Below, in pieces: positions 62,516 through 64,000 of a stretch of DNA of 64,000 bases; the first letter of the stretch is position 1; each line of letters begins with the position of its first letter. The notes beneath the pieces are model-generated. The model had not been told where the DNA came from, ran no database searches, and saw nothing but the letters and a program-made list of their open reading frames with translations. Source of the stretch: Aurifilum marmelostoma (Eukaryota; Ascomycota; Sordariomycetes; Diaporthales; Cryphonectriaceae); assembly GCA_027559495.1 (NCBI GenBank), contig JAMXSV010000022.1, positions 1 through 64,000 on the forward strand. The letters run 5' to 3'. A program made the translations under genes and the position numbers.

Positions 62516-63680
62516 CTAATTCTGCGGAATCTGTATAACCAACTTCTGACCACGGACCTCACCCTTTCTTAGCATGTTCAATCCGTCGATGATACTGTCC
62601 CATCCATTTTCTAGCTCACGGAGGGGATGTGTCTTCAGGCGTCCCGACTCCATCAGCGTGTGCATCTCCACCACCCACTGCATTCCTATTTCCATGAGCT
62701 TCGGATCAGCGTGTCGAGTGTATACCGAGTTACCCATAGGCAATTCCATGTCGATACCGAGAACCTGAAATCCCATAACCTCCTTGACCTTCACGGCGCG
62801 ACGGGTACGCCAGGCTTCCGGGCATTCCTCAAGACAGGCATAGCGTCCACCAGTGCGAGCCAGAGAGTTGTAGCAGATCTCTACAGACTCGGCATCCGTT
62901 ATACAATCCAAGACACGACGTATAGGCTTTTTTGCGAGTGCCTGTACCTCCTTGACACAATCCTTAGATGTGTACGATGCTGTTCCGACTGCCCCGTACT
63001 CCATAGCCAACGCTGCAGACTTGGCTGAAGCAATCGCAATTGGGGTGTACCCCATGCTGTACGAGTATGTCGAGATTAGCCTCACATCCACTCACATATG
63101 CACGGAGTTATTGTTTTGCATACAGAGTCAAGAGCTGGCAGGCCAATGTGCCAGAAGCAGTGCCACCACCGTAGACAAGGATAGGCTCCCCAGCTTGATG
63201 TGTGGGCTTTGTCGGCAAACCCTCGAGTCCCAGCGCTTCGGGATCCGAGAGCGCCAAACAGAGCGTCGACCACCCAACACCCAGAGATGCAGCCTCCACA
63301 TTGCTCCAGTTGTTGGGGACTTCGACAAGTAAGCGGGAGTCAACAACACACCACTGTGCAAAAGCGCCGTTATCAAGGTCTCTGGGGTTGTAAGGGAACA
63401 GCGCGCCGCACACCCGGGTATTGGCCGGGAATCGAGCCTGCTCCGAGGCCTCTTCGACGATTCCACAGAAATCACAACCAGCAATGCTACCTGGCGTATT
63501 CAGGTGCGTGACCATCTTGTGGTCGTTGGGATTCAACGCCACCGCCAGAACTCGAACGATGACGTGGTGCTCGGTTGGACGCTTAGGGACCGGTGCTGTT
63601 CTGCTGACTTCAAGGGGCAGACCTGGAGAGGACCCCTTCTTGGTCTGCACGACAGCAGTCTGAGTTGTCGGTACAGGCAT
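62516..63680 (-). CDS. Trans-acting enoyl reductase (LovC-like MDR)
   Basis: Two exons, 63680-63124 and 63056-62516, joined in phase 2, give 365 aa, the usual length of this family. Features: VLAVALNPNDHKMV and GCDFCGIVEE in the GroES-like substrate domain, then PILVYGGGTASGTLACQLL, the Rossmann NADPH site, and GYTPIAIASAKSAALAMEYGAV. Zinc ligands of true alcohol dehydrogenases are absent. Proteins of this type (LovC, ApdC, Bet3) dock onto a reducing PKS whose own ER is dead and reduce chosen enoyl intermediates, so they programme the saturation pattern. It is the first gene seen upstream of the PKS, on the same strand. Confidence 0.92.
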
Positions 63681-64000
63681 ATTGATTGGAGAAGGGATGA
63701 CGAGTTGCTTGAGATCTTAGTTCGAAAAGATGATCGTCTCTGGTGCATGGATCTTAAGGGTGTCAAAATATCTCAGCCTTCTAGAGCATGCATTCGAGAT
63801 TTTAATAAGCATGCTATCCTCGGCAACATAGGGCTCTAACACAAGGTCGTAATGGTCTACTTGAGAATATCAACTACGCGTGTTGTCACGGCGGAGAGTG
63901 CAATGAGGCATCAGCGACTTAGCATTCCTGAATCGGCAAAAGTTCAGACAGTCCAATCGGAACCGCACCGGTAATTATTCGCACCATATATTGTTTGTAG
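63681..64000. other. Upstream region of trans-ER at window edge
   Basis: 320 bp that should hold the trans-ER promoter. No gene is seen; the cluster may continue beyond the window. Confidence 0.5.

Overview
This window looks like nuclear DNA of a filamentous ascomycete. Most genes are interrupted by short GT-AG introns of about 55-120 bp, proteins end in UAA/UAG/UGA, and the families present (CYP505 P450-reductase fusion, highly reducing polyketide synthase, MFS siderophore transporter, Zn2Cys6 regulator, BBE-like oxidases) are typical of Pezizomycotina. An Aspergillus/Penicillium-like (Eurotiales) source is my best guess, not proven. Exon structures were built by hand from splice motifs and reading-frame continuity. 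For nearly every gene the exon lengths sum to an exact multiple of three.

Left part (1-25 kb) is accessory and partly decayed. It opens with an AT-rich, TpA-rich stretch resembling a RIP-mutated repeat. Then follow a 7-TM receptor-like protein (1425-3317, -), a 14-TM DHA2 MFS exporter (4020-5986, +), a GNAT acetyltransferase (6215-7132, -), a Vps62-like secretory protein (8282-9855, -), a dihydroflavonol-reductase-like SDR with an apparent frameshift (10605-11668, -), a clear Baeyer-Villiger monooxygenase pseudogene (about 12325-14200, +) and a flavoprotein oxidase (17253-18824, +). From 18.8 to 25.0 kb there is no supportable gene.

Middle part (25-38 kb): a siderophore-iron MFS transporter (25021-26972, +) has a perfect SreA-type GATA site upstream. 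Next comes what looks like an alpha-glucoside utilisation locus: a GH13 alpha-glucosidase lacking its C-terminus (28535-29875, -), an alpha-glucoside/sugar permease interrupted by an in-frame TAG (31280-32992, +) and an intact Zn2Cys6 regulator with a polythreonine tract (33818-35509, +). A small conserved protein of unknown function (36744-37844, -) ends this part.

Right part (39-64 kb) is a biosynthetic gene cluster. Its core is a 2890-aa reducing polyketide synthase (51873-61123, -) with order KS-AT-DH-CMeT-(inactive ER)-KR-ACP-thioester reductase. It is accompanied by a stand-alone trans-enoyl reductase (62516-63680, -), a conventional P450 (49413-51284, +), a BAHD-type acyltransferase (46774-48308, -), a self-sufficient CYP505-type P450:reductase fusion (42736-46207, +) and a secreted BBE-like FAD oxidase (39365-41230, -). 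The logic is chain assembly with C-methylation and trans-ER reduction, reductive release as aldehyde or alcohol by the TR domain, then oxidation and O-acylation. The architecture is that known for betaenone-type synthases (reductase-terminated PKS plus trans-ER), but the set of tailoring enzymes is not one I can match to a known product. No pathway regulator or transporter is seen, so the cluster may continue past 64,000.
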